Source: Pseudomonadota bacterium
GTDB taxonomy: Bacteria; Pseudomonadota; Gammaproteobacteria; Burkholderiales; SG8-39
Reading direction: 5' to 3'
Assembly: GCA_025352885.1 (NCBI GenBank)
Contig: JANXRZ010000292.1
Coordinates: 1-35,616 of the forward strand
Length of the DNA stretch: 35,616 nt
The position numbers and the translations under genes were made by a program. Under the pieces are notes generated by a model. It ran no database searches. It had not been told where the DNA came from and was given only the letters and a program-made list of their open reading frames with translations. Positions within the stretch are counted from its first letter, which is position 1. Each line of letters begins with the position of its first letter. Below, piece by piece: positions 10,015 through 17,855 of this stretch.

Positions 10015-10047
10015 TTGACAGTGGCAAAGCGATGCGGTGATCATCGC
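10015..10047 (+). promoter_or_regulatory. Candidate chrA promoter with inverted repeat
   Basis: A perfect TTGACA lies at 10015-10020; 18 bases later GATCAT (10039-10044) matches the -10 consensus at 4 of 6 positions. The inverted repeat GCGATG-N7-CATCGC (10029-10034 and 10042-10047) overlaps the -10, so it could be an operator. Transcripts would carry a leader of about 80 bases before the chrA ATG. Confidence 0.4.
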
Positions 10048-10132
10048 CTCGGGGACTGCAGACTCCCCCGGGTTTCGCAACACCGCCCTGACGACCGCGT
10101 CCAAGCTCTGCAGTGTCTCCAGGGAGAGAGCC

Positions 10133-11497
10133 ATGGACGCAACACTCCGCGCCACCGAATCGCCTGACTCCGCACCCTCGCCGGTACCATTCCGCGAAGC
10201 ATTCTGGTTCTGGCTGAAGCTCGGCTTCATCTCGTTTGGCGGGCCCGCCGGGCAGATTTCGATCATGCACCAGGAGCTCGTCGAACGGCGCCGCTGGATC
10301 TCGGAAGGGCGCTTCCTGCATGCGCTCAACTATTGCATGGTGCTGCCCGGGCCCGAAGCGCAGCAGCTCGCCACCTACATCGGCTGGCTCATGCATCGCA
10401 CCTGGGGCGGGATCGTTGCGGGCGGCCTCTTCGTGCTGCCTTCGCTCTTCATCCTGGTCGGCCTTTCGTGGGTCTACATGGCGTACGGAACGCTGCCCGC
10501 GATTGCGGGCCTCCTTTATGGCATCAAGCCGGTGGTCGTCGCCATAGTCCTTGCCGCAGCCTGGCGCATCGGACAGCGCGCCCTCAGGCACCCGGCGCTC
10601 TGGACGATCAGCGTGGCGGCCTTCGTCGGACTTTATGTTTTTTCGCTGCCGTTTCCGCTGGTCGTGATCGGCGCGGGAATCATCGGCGCAATCGGCGGGC
10701 GGGTTGCGCCCAGGGTGTTCGCAGTCGGCGGCGGGCACGGGGCTTCTAAGAAGGAATACGGCCCGGCGCTCATCGATGACGACACCCCGACGCCTGCGCA
10801 CGCAACCTATCGACTTTCGCGAGTCGCGACGTACGCCATCGCAGGGCTTGTCCTGTGGGCCGTGTTCATGGGCGGCCTCGTTCTCGCCTTCGGGTGGGAC
10901 AACACGCTCGCGAAGATGGGCTGGTTCTTCACCAAGGCGGCGCTGCTTACGTTTGGCGGCGCTTACGCGGTGCTCCCGTACGTGTACCAGGGCGCGGTCG
11001 AGACCCACCACTGGCTCACGCCCGTGCAGATGATCGACGGCCTGGCGCTTGGCGAGACCACGCCGGGCCCGCTCATCATGGTGGTGGCTTTCGTCGGGTT
11101 CGTCGGAGGCTGGGCGGCCGAGGTCTTCGGCCCCGGGCACCTCTTCCTCGCGGGTGCAGTCGCTGCGACCGTGGTGACCTACGTGACGTTCCTGCCTTCG
11201 TTCATCTTCATCCTCGTCGGCGGGCCGCTGATCGAGTCGACGCATGGCGACCTCAAGTTCACCTCCCCGCTCACAGGCATCACCGCGGCGGTGGTCGGCG
11301 TGATCGTGAGCCTCGCGGTGTTCTTCGCCTCGCACGTGTTCTGGCCGCAAGGCGTCGATGGGCGCTTCGACTGGATCGGCGCTGCGGGCACGGCTGCGGC
11401 CCTGGTTGCGGCCGTGCGCTACAAGGTCGGGCTGATCCCGCTCATTTGCATCGGCGCCGCGGCCGGGCTGGTCCTGCGGCTCGCCGGCCTCGCGTAA
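10133..11497 (+). CDS. chrA: Chromate transporter ChrA
   Basis: Inner-membrane CHR-superfamily transporter of 454 residues, the long two-domain form. The halves carry paired signatures: FGGPAGQI near residue 38 and PGPEAQQLATYIGW near 78 in the N-half; TFGGAYAVLPYV and LGETTPGPLIMVV in the C-half. About 10-12 hydrophobic helices are visible. I chose ATG 10133 because AGGGAGAG precedes it by a good distance; the upstream in-frame extension of 32 residues is not membrane-like. No ChrB regulator is adjacent. Chromate efflux is the known family role; another oxyanion such as sulfate is possible. Confidence 0.9.
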   Translation: MDATLRATESPDSAPSPVPFREAFWFWLKLGFISFGGPAGQISIMHQELVERRRWISEGRFLHALNYCMVLPGPEAQQLATYIGWLMHRTWGGIVAGGLFVLPSLFILVGLSWVYMAYGTLPAIAGLLYGIKPVVVAIVLAAAWRIGQRALRHPALWTISVAAFVGLYVFSLPFPLVVIGAGIIGAIGGRVAPRVFAVGGGHGASKKEYGPALIDDDTPTPAHATYRLSRVATYAIAGLVLWAVFMGGLVLAFGWDNTLAKMGWFFTKAALLTFGGAYAVLPYVYQGAVETHHWLTPVQMIDGLALGETTPGPLIMVVAFVGFVGGWAAEVFGPGHLFLAGAVAATVVTYVTFLPSFIFILVGGPLIESTHGDLKFTSPLTGITAAVVGVIVSLAVFFASHVFWPQGVDGRFDWIGAAGTAAALVAAVRYKVGLIPLICIGAAAGLVLRLAGLA

Positions 11498-11520
11498 AAT
11501 CGGCGCAAAAGGAGACTCCC

Positions 11521-11808
11521 ATGAGCGCGTACCTGATTGCGGAAGTGAACGTCACCGACACGGCGGCCTACGAGGAATACAAGAAGATCACGCCCGGCGC
11601 GGTGGCCGCGTATGGCGGCAAATTCATCGTGCGGGGCGGCGAGGTCGAGGGTAAGGAAGGCGGCTGGAACCCGGTGCGCCTCGTGGTCATCGAATTCGCC
11701 TCGATGGATCAGGCGAAGAAATTCTACGATTCACCCGAATATGCGCCGGCACTGAAGATCCGCCTCGCGGCGGCAAAGACCCGGTTGGTCCTGGTCGAGG
11801 GCCTCTAG
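11521..11808 (+). CDS. DUF1330 family protein
   Basis: 95-residue ferredoxin-like-fold protein of the DUF1330/dimeric alpha-beta barrel type. Typical pieces are YLIAEVNVTD at the start, YEEYKK, GGKFIVRGGEVE and a central VVIEFASMDQAKKFYDSPEY. The last is the usual family signature. Molecular function is unknown. It starts 23 bases after chrA with a strong AGGAG site; a TAAAAT at 11495-11500 overlapping the chrA stop could give it its own promoter. Confidence 0.85.
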   Translation: MSAYLIAEVNVTDTAAYEEYKKITPGAVAAYGGKFIVRGGEVEGKEGGWNPVRLVVIEFASMDQAKKFYDSPEYAPALKIRLAAAKTRLVLVEGL

Positions 11809-11814
11809 CCCCCG

Positions 11815-11833
11815 GCGCTGGCTTAGCCGGCGC
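11815..11833. terminator. Hairpin between convergent DUF1330 and sodC
   Basis: GCGCTGGC-TTA-GCCGGCGC forms an 8-bp stem with one G-T wobble and a 3-base loop, lying between two genes that end tail to tail and covering the sodC stop codon. There is no T-run on either side, so it may only weakly terminate or protect 3' ends. Confidence 0.35.
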
Positions 11834-12344
11834 GGATCACCGCGCAGGCGCTGCGCGCGCCCGCATTGCCGGTGGGCTGGGTCTTGAAGTCGTCCGGCTG
11901 GGCGTGGACGATGAGCCCGCGCCCGACCACGCTCGCTGCACCCGGTGAAACCGTGATGACATCGAGGTCGGCATTGAGGCTGGCGTTGCCCGCCGCATCC
12001 GATTTGAGGCTTGGCAGGTCGCCTGCATGGCGCTCCGCGGTGCCCGCATGAGCGTGCGGCTTGGCGAGCGGATTGAAGTGCCCTTTGGCGCTCATCCCGT
12101 CGCCTGAACTGCAGTCGCCCGCTTCATGGATATGGAACCCGTATTCACCGTTCGGCTTCAACCCGCTCACCTGCGCCGAGACGCGAACCTTGTCGCCGAC
12201 CTGCGTGAAGCTGGCCGTGCCGCGAACCGTAGAGGCCTTGGTCGACTCGAGATCGGCCACGGCCCTCGGACCGCCGCCCGGCAGCGACTGGCATCCTGCA
12301 ACGAGGATGAGGACGCCTGCGGCAACTGAGGGGCGAAGAATCAT
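11823..12344 (-). CDS. sodC: Cu/Zn superoxide dismutase lipoprotein SodC
   Basis: Periplasmic Cu,Zn superoxide dismutase of 173 residues. Signal peptide with lipobox LVAGC (Cys18) predicts membrane anchoring. Metal ligands are visible: FHIHEAGDC (two Cu His and the first disulfide Cys), GHFNP (bridging His), KPHAHAG and ERHAGDLP (Zn His and Asp), GLIVHAQPDD (last Cu His) and SACAVI (second Cys). The start at 12344 overlaps the upstream stop as TAATG, so it is coupled to the small gene before it and is probably the last gene of the formate dehydrogenase operon. That position is unusual and suggests protection of the enzyme from superoxide. Confidence 0.93.
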   Translation of the reverse strand: MILRPSVAAGVLILVAGCQSLPGGGPRAVADLESTKASTVRGTASFTQVGDKVRVSAQVSGLKPNGEYGFHIHEAGDCSSGDGMSAKGHFNPLAKPHAHAGTAERHAGDLPSLKSDAAGNASLNADLDVITVSPGAASVVGRGLIVHAQPDDFKTQPTGNAGARSACAVIRAG

Positions 12345-12592
12345 TATTTCTTCGCGGGCGCTTTGGCGGGTGCGACAACTTTCATGGCCGTTGCGCCCTG
12401 GCTTTTCTTGTAATTCGCCGCTGCGCGATCCTGCGACTTGGCGAGGAGCTCGGCATCCTTGTCTGCGTTCGTCTTGTCCTTCGCGGCTTTCTCGGCTTTC
12501 TGCACGTCCGTCATTGGCGGTGCCGGCGGAAGCTTGGCAAACGCGGCGCCGGCGATGACGCCGCCTGCGATACAAGCCATCAACTGTTTCAT
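12344..12592 (-). CDS. Small exported Ala/Lys-rich protein
   Basis: 82 residues, no family recognised. Signal peptide at about 1-19 (MKQLMACIAGGVIAGAAFA); the mature part begins with KLPPAPPMT, continues as a charged Ala/Lys/Asp helix-forming stretch, and ends in Ala-Pro-Lys repeats (APAKAPAKK). It has a strong GAGGAGG site before ATG 12592. It lies between fdhC and sodC with tight spacing (20 bases and a 1-base overlap), so it is likely co-produced with the formate dehydrogenase. Cys7 is in the signal region but without a convincing lipobox. Confidence 0.75.
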   Translation of the reverse strand: MKQLMACIAGGVIAGAAFAKLPPAPPMTDVQKAEKAAKDKTNADKDAELLAKSQDRAAANYKKSQGATAMKVVAPAKAPAKK

Positions 12593-12612
12593 CACTGTGT
12601 GTTCCTCCTCGA

Positions 12613-13731
12613 TCAGTGCTGGGGCTGCGGGGCGACCGGGGCCGGCTCGCCGCCGGCTTTCACGCGACCCGACTTGACGTCGTCGTACCAGAGTTCGTGA
12701 TGCTCGCGGGCCCATTCCTCGTCCACGTATCCCGTGCGCATGCCCTCATAGGCGCCTTCCATCCCGATGGTGCCGAGGTAGATGTGCGCGAGCGACATCG
12801 CAATGAAGATGATGGAGCCCACGCCATGGACGATGTTCGCTTGCTGCATCGTGGAGCGGACCTGCTCGAAGTTCGGGAAGAGCATGATGAGACCGCTTAC
12901 GCTCATGACCGTCCCGAGGACTACCAGTCCAGCCCAGAACCAGCCCTTTTCCCCAGCATTGAAGCGCCCTGCCGGCACTGGCTTGCCCGACAGGAGGCCG
13001 CCCAGGCTCATGAGCCACTTGATGTCGGAGGCCGCCGGGAAGTTGTAGCGCACGTAGATCACGGCCATCAGAACGATGCTGAGGATGAAGAGCGGCCCGA
13101 TGAAGTTGTGCAGGTTCTTCATGAGCATCGTCAGCCACGCGAAGAGCGTGTAGCCGATGACCGGCAGCAGGATGTGCTTGCCGAAGAGCATGATGAGTCC
13201 CGAGATGCCGAGCACGCAGAAACTGATCGCCACGCTCCAATGCGCCCAGCGCTCGAGCGCCGTGAAGCGCAGCATCGTGCGGCCGCTCGGCGGGTTGTGC
13301 AGCCGGATGGGGCCTTTCCAGAGGTAAAACCCGCCGATCAGCACGGCGACCAGCACCACGAGCCATCCGCCGTAGAACGTGACCGGGCCATTGCGGTACT
13401 TGCGCCAGGCTTCGCCGGCAGTGCTCATCGCATCCTGGCCGAAAAACCTTGCCTGCTGCTGGATCAATACCCCGGTCTCAGGCCCCTTGATGCTTGTGTA
13501 ATTCGATTCGCCCGAGCGTACTTCGCGCCAGACCGGTGCGTTGTTGCCCGGCTGGACCGCCTGGCGCTTGGCTTGCGAATCGTCGGCCGACGGCTGGGCC
13601 ACTGACGGGGCTGCCTGCGCAGCGGGCGCGGCCGGTGCGGGCTGCGCGGCAGGCGCCTGCGCCACCACGGCACCGGAAATCGACACACAGGACACGGCCA
13701 GCAGGCTGGCCAACCAGGAACGGATTTTCAT
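12613..13731 (-). CDS. fdhC: Formate dehydrogenase cytochrome b subunit (gamma)
   Basis: Membrane subunit of 372 residues that takes electrons from the Fe-S subunit via two b hemes to quinone. A signal-like segment (1-25) is followed by an Ala/Pro-rich linker (26-60), a periplasmic stretch, an extra transmembrane helix at about 120-138 and the four-helix cytochrome b domain. Candidate heme His residues are H164, H208, H302 and H316. The motif ALERWAHW at about 158-165 is typical. The start at 13731 follows GGGAGA; the frame is open far upstream but only antiphase to fdhB. The N-terminal extension is much longer than in E. coli FdnI, which has about 217 residues. Confidence 0.92.
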   Translation of the reverse strand: MKIRSWLASLLAVSCVSISGAVVAQAPAAQPAPAAPAAQAAPSVAQPSADDSQAKRQAVQPGNNAPVWREVRSGESNYTSIKGPETGVLIQQQARFFGQDAMSTAGEAWRKYRNGPVTFYGGWLVVLVAVLIGGFYLWKGPIRLHNPPSGRTMLRFTALERWAHWSVAISFCVLGISGLIMLFGKHILLPVIGYTLFAWLTMLMKNLHNFIGPLFILSIVLMAVIYVRYNFPAASDIKWLMSLGGLLSGKPVPAGRFNAGEKGWFWAGLVVLGTVMSVSGLIMLFPNFEQVRSTMQQANIVHGVGSIIFIAMSLAHIYLGTIGMEGAYEGMRTGYVDEEWAREHHELWYDDVKSGRVKAGGEPAPVAPQPQH

Positions 13732-13754
13732 GGGGGTCTCCCGGACGCGTCCGA

Positions 13755-14006
13755 TTACTGTCCGATTCGCTTGTATTCGTTCTGGCCGTCGTTGCGCGCC
13801 TTGATCTGGGTTTCCCAGCTCAGCTTGTCGCCCTTGGTCCACTTGCTGCTGGAGCCCACCGTCAGCGGGTCGTTCTCCCAGGGCTTGCCGTCGACTTTGC
13901 CCTGGTAGCGGCCCTGCTTCTGGCCGCTGGAAACCTGCTCGACTTCCATGCAGCCGGACACTCCGAAAGCGAGGATCGCCGCAAGCACGGCGTTGCGCGC
14001 TTTCAT
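13755..14006 (-). CDS. Small formate dehydrogenase-associated lipoprotein
   Basis: 83-residue putative lipoprotein: MKARNAVLAAILAFGVSGC with the lipobox VSGC placing Cys19 at the mature N-terminus. The mature part is polar, with GRYQGKVDGKPWEND and a Trp/Lys-rich tail. I do not recognise a functional family. Its start overlaps the fdhB stop by four bases and it ends 23 bases before fdhC, so it is part of the enzyme operon. It may help assembly or anchoring of the complex at the periplasmic face; that is inference. Confidence 0.78.
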   Translation of the reverse strand: MKARNAVLAAILAFGVSGCMEVEQVSSGQKQGRYQGKVDGKPWENDPLTVGSSSKWTKGDKLSWETQIKARNDGQNEYKRIGQ

Positions 14007-14635
14007 GACTTTGCTGCCGGCGCAACTGCGGGCGCGGCGCCCGGCTTGCCTTGGCCATAAGCCGTGCCCCAGCCCCAGACCTCGGAGCCCTTGCCGCGCG
14101 TCGTGACACGCTGGCGGTAGATGTCGGCAATGACATCACCATCGCCGCCGAGCAGCGCCTTGGTCGAGCACATCTCGGCGCAGGCGGGCAGCTTGCCTTC
14201 GGCAAGGCGGTTTCGGCCGTACTTCTTGAATTCGGCTTCCGACTTGTCCGGCTCAGGTCCGCCGGCGCAGAAGGTGCACTTGTCCATCTTGCCGCGCAGG
14301 CCGAATGCGCCCGCCTGCGGAAACTGCGGCGCGCCGAACGGGCAGGCGTAGAAGCAGTAGCCGCAACCGATGCACAGGTCCTTGTCATGCAACACGACGC
14401 CGTCGTCGGTCTTGTAGAAGCAGTCGACAGGGCACACGGCTGCGCAAGGCGCATCGGAGCAGTGCATGCACGCGACCGAGATGGATTTCTCCGCCCCGAT
14501 GATGCCGTCGTTCACCGTGACGACGCGGCGGCGGTTCACACCCCAGGGCACTTCGTGCTCCTGCTTGCAGGCGGTCACGCAGCCGTTGCACTCGATGCAG
14601 CGCTCTGCGTCACAAAGGAATTTCATTCTTGCCAT
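14003..14635 (-). CDS. fdhB: Formate dehydrogenase iron-sulfur subunit (beta)
   Basis: Electron-transfer subunit of 210 residues binding four [4Fe-4S] clusters. Cys sets are visible at 13/16/19/23, 56/59/64/68, 88/91/94/98 and 120/123/152/156. It lacks the C-terminal transmembrane helix of E. coli FdnH and ends in an Ala/Pro tail, so contact with FdhC must be through protein surfaces. It starts 10 bases after the fdhA stop. There is no signal peptide; export is expected with FdhA through the TAT system. Confidence 0.93.
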   Translation of the reverse strand: MARMKFLCDAERCIECNGCVTACKQEHEVPWGVNRRRVVTVNDGIIGAEKSISVACMHCSDAPCAAVCPVDCFYKTDDGVVLHDKDLCIGCGYCFYACPFGAPQFPQAGAFGLRGKMDKCTFCAGGPEPDKSEAEFKKYGRNRLAEGKLPACAEMCSTKALLGGDGDVIADIYRQRVTTRGKGSEVWGWGTAYGQGKPGAAPAVAPAAKS

Positions 14636-14645
14636 GGTCGTCTCC

Positions 14646-17588
14646 TTAGGCCTTCGCCACTTGGCACAGCGTGGTCTTGGTTTCCTGCATCATCGTGACC
14701 GAGTCGTAACCGTAAGTCGTGGCAGTGTTGACCGCCTCGCCTCGCACGATCGGCGCCGCGCCCTCGGGGTAGTAGGCCAGCATGTCCTGGCCCTGCCACC
14801 AGCCCGAGAAGTGAAACGGGATGAAGCACGTGTCCGCGCCGACCCGCTCGGTGACTTGCGCCTTGACCTTGATCTTCGCGCCGGAGGGCGTGCTGACCCA
14901 GACGTATTCGCCGTTCCGGATGCCGCGATCGGCTGCGGCCTTGGGGTTGATCTCGATGAAGTTGTCCTGCTGCAGTTCCGCGAGCCACGGGTTGGAGCGC
15001 GTCTCTTCGCCGCCGCCTTCGTATTCGACCAGCCGGCCGCTCGTCAGCACCATCGGGTACTGCTTGCCGATGTCCTTGTTCTTCTGCTGGATCGACTTGA
15101 ACAGCGTGGGCAGCCGCCAGAACGCCTTCTTGTCGTCGTGCGTCGGGTATTTCTCGACCAGGTCGGCGCGCGGGCTGAAGAGCGGTTCGCGGTGCAGCGG
15201 GACGCCGTCCGGGAAATTCCAGACAACCGCGCGGGCCTTTGCGTTGCCCCACGGATGACAGCCGTGCTTCATTGCCACGCGCTGGATGCCGCCCGAGAGG
15301 TCGGTCTTCCAGTTCTTGCCTTCGGCCTCTGCCCTTTCCGCTTCGGTCAGGTCGTCCCACCAGCCAAGTTTCTTGAGCAGCACATGGTCGAATTCCGGGA
15401 AGCCCGTGGTGATCTCGGCGCCCTTCGAGTGCGAGCCGTCTTCGGCCAGCAGGTTGACGCCGTCCTTTTCCACGCCGAAGTTGGCGCGGAAATTTCCGCC
15501 GCCTTCCATCATCGTCTTGGAGGTGTCGTAGAGGTTCGGCGAGCCGGGATGCTTGATCGCCGCCGTGCCGTAGCAGGGCCACGGCAGGCCGAAGTAATCG
15601 CCCGTCAGGTCGTAGCCGGTTTCCTTGTCCACGCCGCCTTTGGCGCGCAGCGTCTTCACGTCGAACACATGCATGTTGCGCATGTGCGCCTTGAGGCGCT
15701 CAGGCGACTGTCCCGTGTAGCCGATGGTCCACGAGCCGCGGTTGATCTCGCGAAGCGTGTCTTCCATCTCGGGCTCTTCCATGCCGCCCTTGCCCTTCAC
15801 GAGCTTGATGTTCTGCTTGCCGTCCCGCTTGCCCACCAGCTGGTCGGCGAAACCCAGCTTCTGCGCGAGCTGGTACATGATCATCTGGTCGGTGCGCGAC
15901 TCGAACAGCGGCTCGATGACTTTCTCCCGCCACTGGAGCGAGCGGTTCGAGGCGGTGCAGCTGCCGGAGGTTTCGAGCTGCGTGCAGGCCGGCAGGAGGT
16001 ACACGCCGTCTTTCCGGACCATCGCGGCCATCGCGGCCGTCGCTGAAGGATACGGGTCGATGACCACCGTGAGATCGAGCTTCTTGAAGGCCTCGACCAT
16101 TTCCAACCCGCGCGACTGGCTGTTGGGCGCGTGGCCCCAGAAGATCATTGCGCGAAGGTTGCTGTCCTGGTCGATGAGCTCGTTCTTCTCGAGCACACCG
16201 TCGATCCAGCGCGACACCGTCATGCCCGATTTGGCCATCATTCCCGGAGCGTATTGCTTCTTCAGCCACTCGAGATCGACGTTCCACACGCGGGCCCAGT
16301 GCGCGAAGGCACCGGGAGCCAGCCCGTAGTAGCCGGGCAGCGAATCGGGATTCGGGCCGAGATCGGTTGCGCCTTGCACGTTGTCGTGGCCGCGGAAAAT
16401 GTTTGCGCCGCCGCCGGACACGCCGATGTTGCCCAGCGCCAGTTGCAGGATGCATGAGGCCCGAACCATCGCGTTGCCGATCGAATGCTGGGTCTGGCCC
16501 ATGCACCAGACCAGGGTCGAAGGACGGTTCTTGGCGAAGGTCTCGGCCACGCGCTTCAGCTGCTCCTGCGGGACGCCGGCGACTTTCTCGACCTCCTCGG
16601 GCGTCCAACGCTTCACTTCCTCGCGGACCTTGTCCATACCGTAGACGCGGTCGTTGATGTACTTCTTGTCTTCCCAGCCGTTCAGGAAGACTTGGTGGAG
16701 GATCCCGAAAAGGAAGGCGATGTCACTGCCGGACCTGATGCGCACGTACTCGTCGGCCTTAGCGGCGGTGCGCGTGAAGCGCGGGTCGACCACGATCATC
16801 TTCGCGCCGTTCTCCTTGGCATGAAGCATGTGCATCACCGAAACGGGGTGCGCCTCGGCCGCGTTCGAGCCGATGTACAACGCGCACTTGGTGTTCTGCA
16901 TGTCGTTGTACGAGTTGGTCATCGCGCCGTAGCCCCACGTGTTGGCTACTCCAGCAACCGTCGTCGAGTGGCAGATGCGCGCCTGGTGGTCTGTATTGTT
17001 CGAGCCCCAGAGGCGGGCCCACTTGCAGAGCAGGTAGGACTGCTCGTTGTTGTGCTTGGAAGACCCCACCAGGAAGAGCGAATCGGGCCCCGATTCTTTC
17101 TTCAGCGCGAGCATCTTCTTGGAGATCTCGTCGAGCGCCTGGTCCCACGAGATCTTCTTGTACTTGCCGTTCTCGAGCTTCATCGGGTACTTGAGGCGAT
17201 GCGAGTCGGCGGTGATGCCGTGCTCGCGGATTGCCGCGCCCTTGGCGCAGTGCGCGCCCAGGTTGATCGGCGAATCGAACACCGGTTCGTGGCGCACCCA
17301 GACGCCATTCTCGACCACCGCGTCGATCGAGCAGCCGACCGAGCAGTGCGTGCAGACCGTGCGCTTGACCTCGACCTTGCCTGCGGGCGCATCGGCCGCT
17401 TCCGCCTTGCCTATCATGTTGAACGGAAGTTGCGCGGCTACGGCGCCCACGCCTGCCGTGACCCCCGAGCGCTTGAGGAAGGTGCGGCGATCGATCGTCT
17501 TGCCGAGAACGCCAGAGAGGCTGCGCGACAGGCGCGACGAGTGGGCGGGCGACGCGGCGCCCCCAGCGGATTTTCTGGTGAGCAGCAT
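14646..17588 (-). CDS. fdhA: Formate dehydrogenase catalytic subunit (alpha), Cys-type
   Basis: 980-residue molybdo/tungsto-bis-MGD enzyme oxidising formate to CO2. TAT signal with DRRTFLKR at 33-40. [4Fe-4S] ligands C79, C82, C86 and C114. The active-site segment HQARICHST carries C206-H207, where E. coli FdnG has selenocysteine-His; the codon is TGC. Later motifs include GSNAAEAHPV, MGQTQH, GGGANIFRGHDNVQG and FIPFHFSGWWQG near the C-terminus. I chose ATG 17588 because GAGGGG precedes it; a TTG at 17603 would overlap the upstream stop. It sits between the small TAT protein and fdhB. The nearby tup and moa genes make either metal plausible. Confidence 0.95.
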   Translation of the reverse strand: MLLTRKSAGGAASPAHSSRLSRSLSGVLGKTIDRRTFLKRSGVTAGVGAVAAQLPFNMIGKAEAADAPAGKVEVKRTVCTHCSVGCSIDAVVENGVWVRHEPVFDSPINLGAHCAKGAAIREHGITADSHRLKYPMKLENGKYKKISWDQALDEISKKMLALKKESGPDSLFLVGSSKHNNEQSYLLCKWARLWGSNNTDHQARICHSTTVAGVANTWGYGAMTNSYNDMQNTKCALYIGSNAAEAHPVSVMHMLHAKENGAKMIVVDPRFTRTAAKADEYVRIRSGSDIAFLFGILHQVFLNGWEDKKYINDRVYGMDKVREEVKRWTPEEVEKVAGVPQEQLKRVAETFAKNRPSTLVWCMGQTQHSIGNAMVRASCILQLALGNIGVSGGGANIFRGHDNVQGATDLGPNPDSLPGYYGLAPGAFAHWARVWNVDLEWLKKQYAPGMMAKSGMTVSRWIDGVLEKNELIDQDSNLRAMIFWGHAPNSQSRGLEMVEAFKKLDLTVVIDPYPSATAAMAAMVRKDGVYLLPACTQLETSGSCTASNRSLQWREKVIEPLFESRTDQMIMYQLAQKLGFADQLVGKRDGKQNIKLVKGKGGMEEPEMEDTLREINRGSWTIGYTGQSPERLKAHMRNMHVFDVKTLRAKGGVDKETGYDLTGDYFGLPWPCYGTAAIKHPGSPNLYDTSKTMMEGGGNFRANFGVEKDGVNLLAEDGSHSKGAEITTGFPEFDHVLLKKLGWWDDLTEAERAEAEGKNWKTDLSGGIQRVAMKHGCHPWGNAKARAVVWNFPDGVPLHREPLFSPRADLVEKYPTHDDKKAFWRLPTLFKSIQQKNKDIGKQYPMVLTSGRLVEYEGGGEETRSNPWLAELQQDNFIEINPKAAADRGIRNGEYVWVSTPSGAKIKVKAQVTERVGADTCFIPFHFSGWWQGQDMLAYYPEGAAPIVRGEAVNTATTYGYDSVTMMQETKTTLCQVAKA

Positions 17589-17599
17589 GGCGTGACCCC

Positions 17600-17800
17600 T
17601 CAAACCTTGGTTGTGCGGTAGTAGTTGTTGATGTGTTCCGAGGCGGCATAGCCCTTTGTTGCGCGCTTGCCGCTGCCGGTGGTCTCGGGACGCGTCGTCA
17701 CCGGAGCCTTAATCGCCACCGCGGCAACGGTTGCCGCCCCGCCGGCGCCCACTGCAAGAAGGAAAGAGCGCCTGTTGAGCCTGGCTTTCGAGTGCGGCAT
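17600..17800 (-). CDS. Formate dehydrogenase region small TAT-signal protein
   Basis: 66-residue protein with a twin-arginine signal (RLNRRSFLLAVGAGGAA at about 7-23) and a short tail with GYAASEHINNYYRTTKV. This matches the small family described as 'formate dehydrogenase region TAT target', which occurs directly upstream of fdhA. ATG 17800 follows AGGAG. Its role is unproven; an export or assembly partner of FdhA is often assumed. It ends 11 bases before the fdhA ATG. Confidence 0.88.
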   Translation of the reverse strand: MPHSKARLNRRSFLLAVGAGGAATVAAVAIKAPVTTRPETTGSGKRATKGYAASEHINNYYRTTKV

Positions 17801-17819
17801 TGCGGTCTCCTGTACGTCT

Positions 17820-17849
17820 TTTATAGTTGTAGTACTACCCTTGACCCAA
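17820..17849 (-). promoter_or_regulatory. Candidate promoter for the fdh structural genes
   Basis: In the 55-base gap after the TorD-like gene, the minus strand reads TTGGGT (17849-17844), 18 bases, then TATAAA (17825-17820). The spacer holds a perfect 10-bp palindrome, GTAGTACTAC (17829-17838), a good operator position. Transcription would start near 17813, about 13 bases before the small TAT gene, whose AGGAG site would remain in the message. This would let the structural subunits be produced apart from the upstream accessory genes. Confidence 0.55.
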
Positions 17850-17855
17850 TTGATT

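Noticed and set aside
9960..10132. ModE-binding site between tupA and chrA
   Set aside because: No stretch resembles the E. coli ModE consensus with its AT-rich half sites.
9920..11350. Open minus-strand frame of 476 codons opposite chrA
   Set aside because: Highly charged His/Arg/Asp-rich low-complexity product; chrA on the plus strand has clear paired family motifs and a ribosome site.
12613..14454. A 613-residue form of the FdhC protein
   Set aside because: The extra N-terminal 241 residues read fdhB and the lipoprotein gene out of frame; ATG 13731 has a signal peptide and ribosome site.
16965..16976. Selenocysteine at the FdhA active site
   Set aside because: The codon is TGC and the frame is open without any in-frame TGA; the enzyme is the Cys type.
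17841..17846. Plus-strand TTGACC as a promoter -35
   Set aside because: It would point into the 3' end of the TorD-like gene on the opposite strand, with no matching -10.
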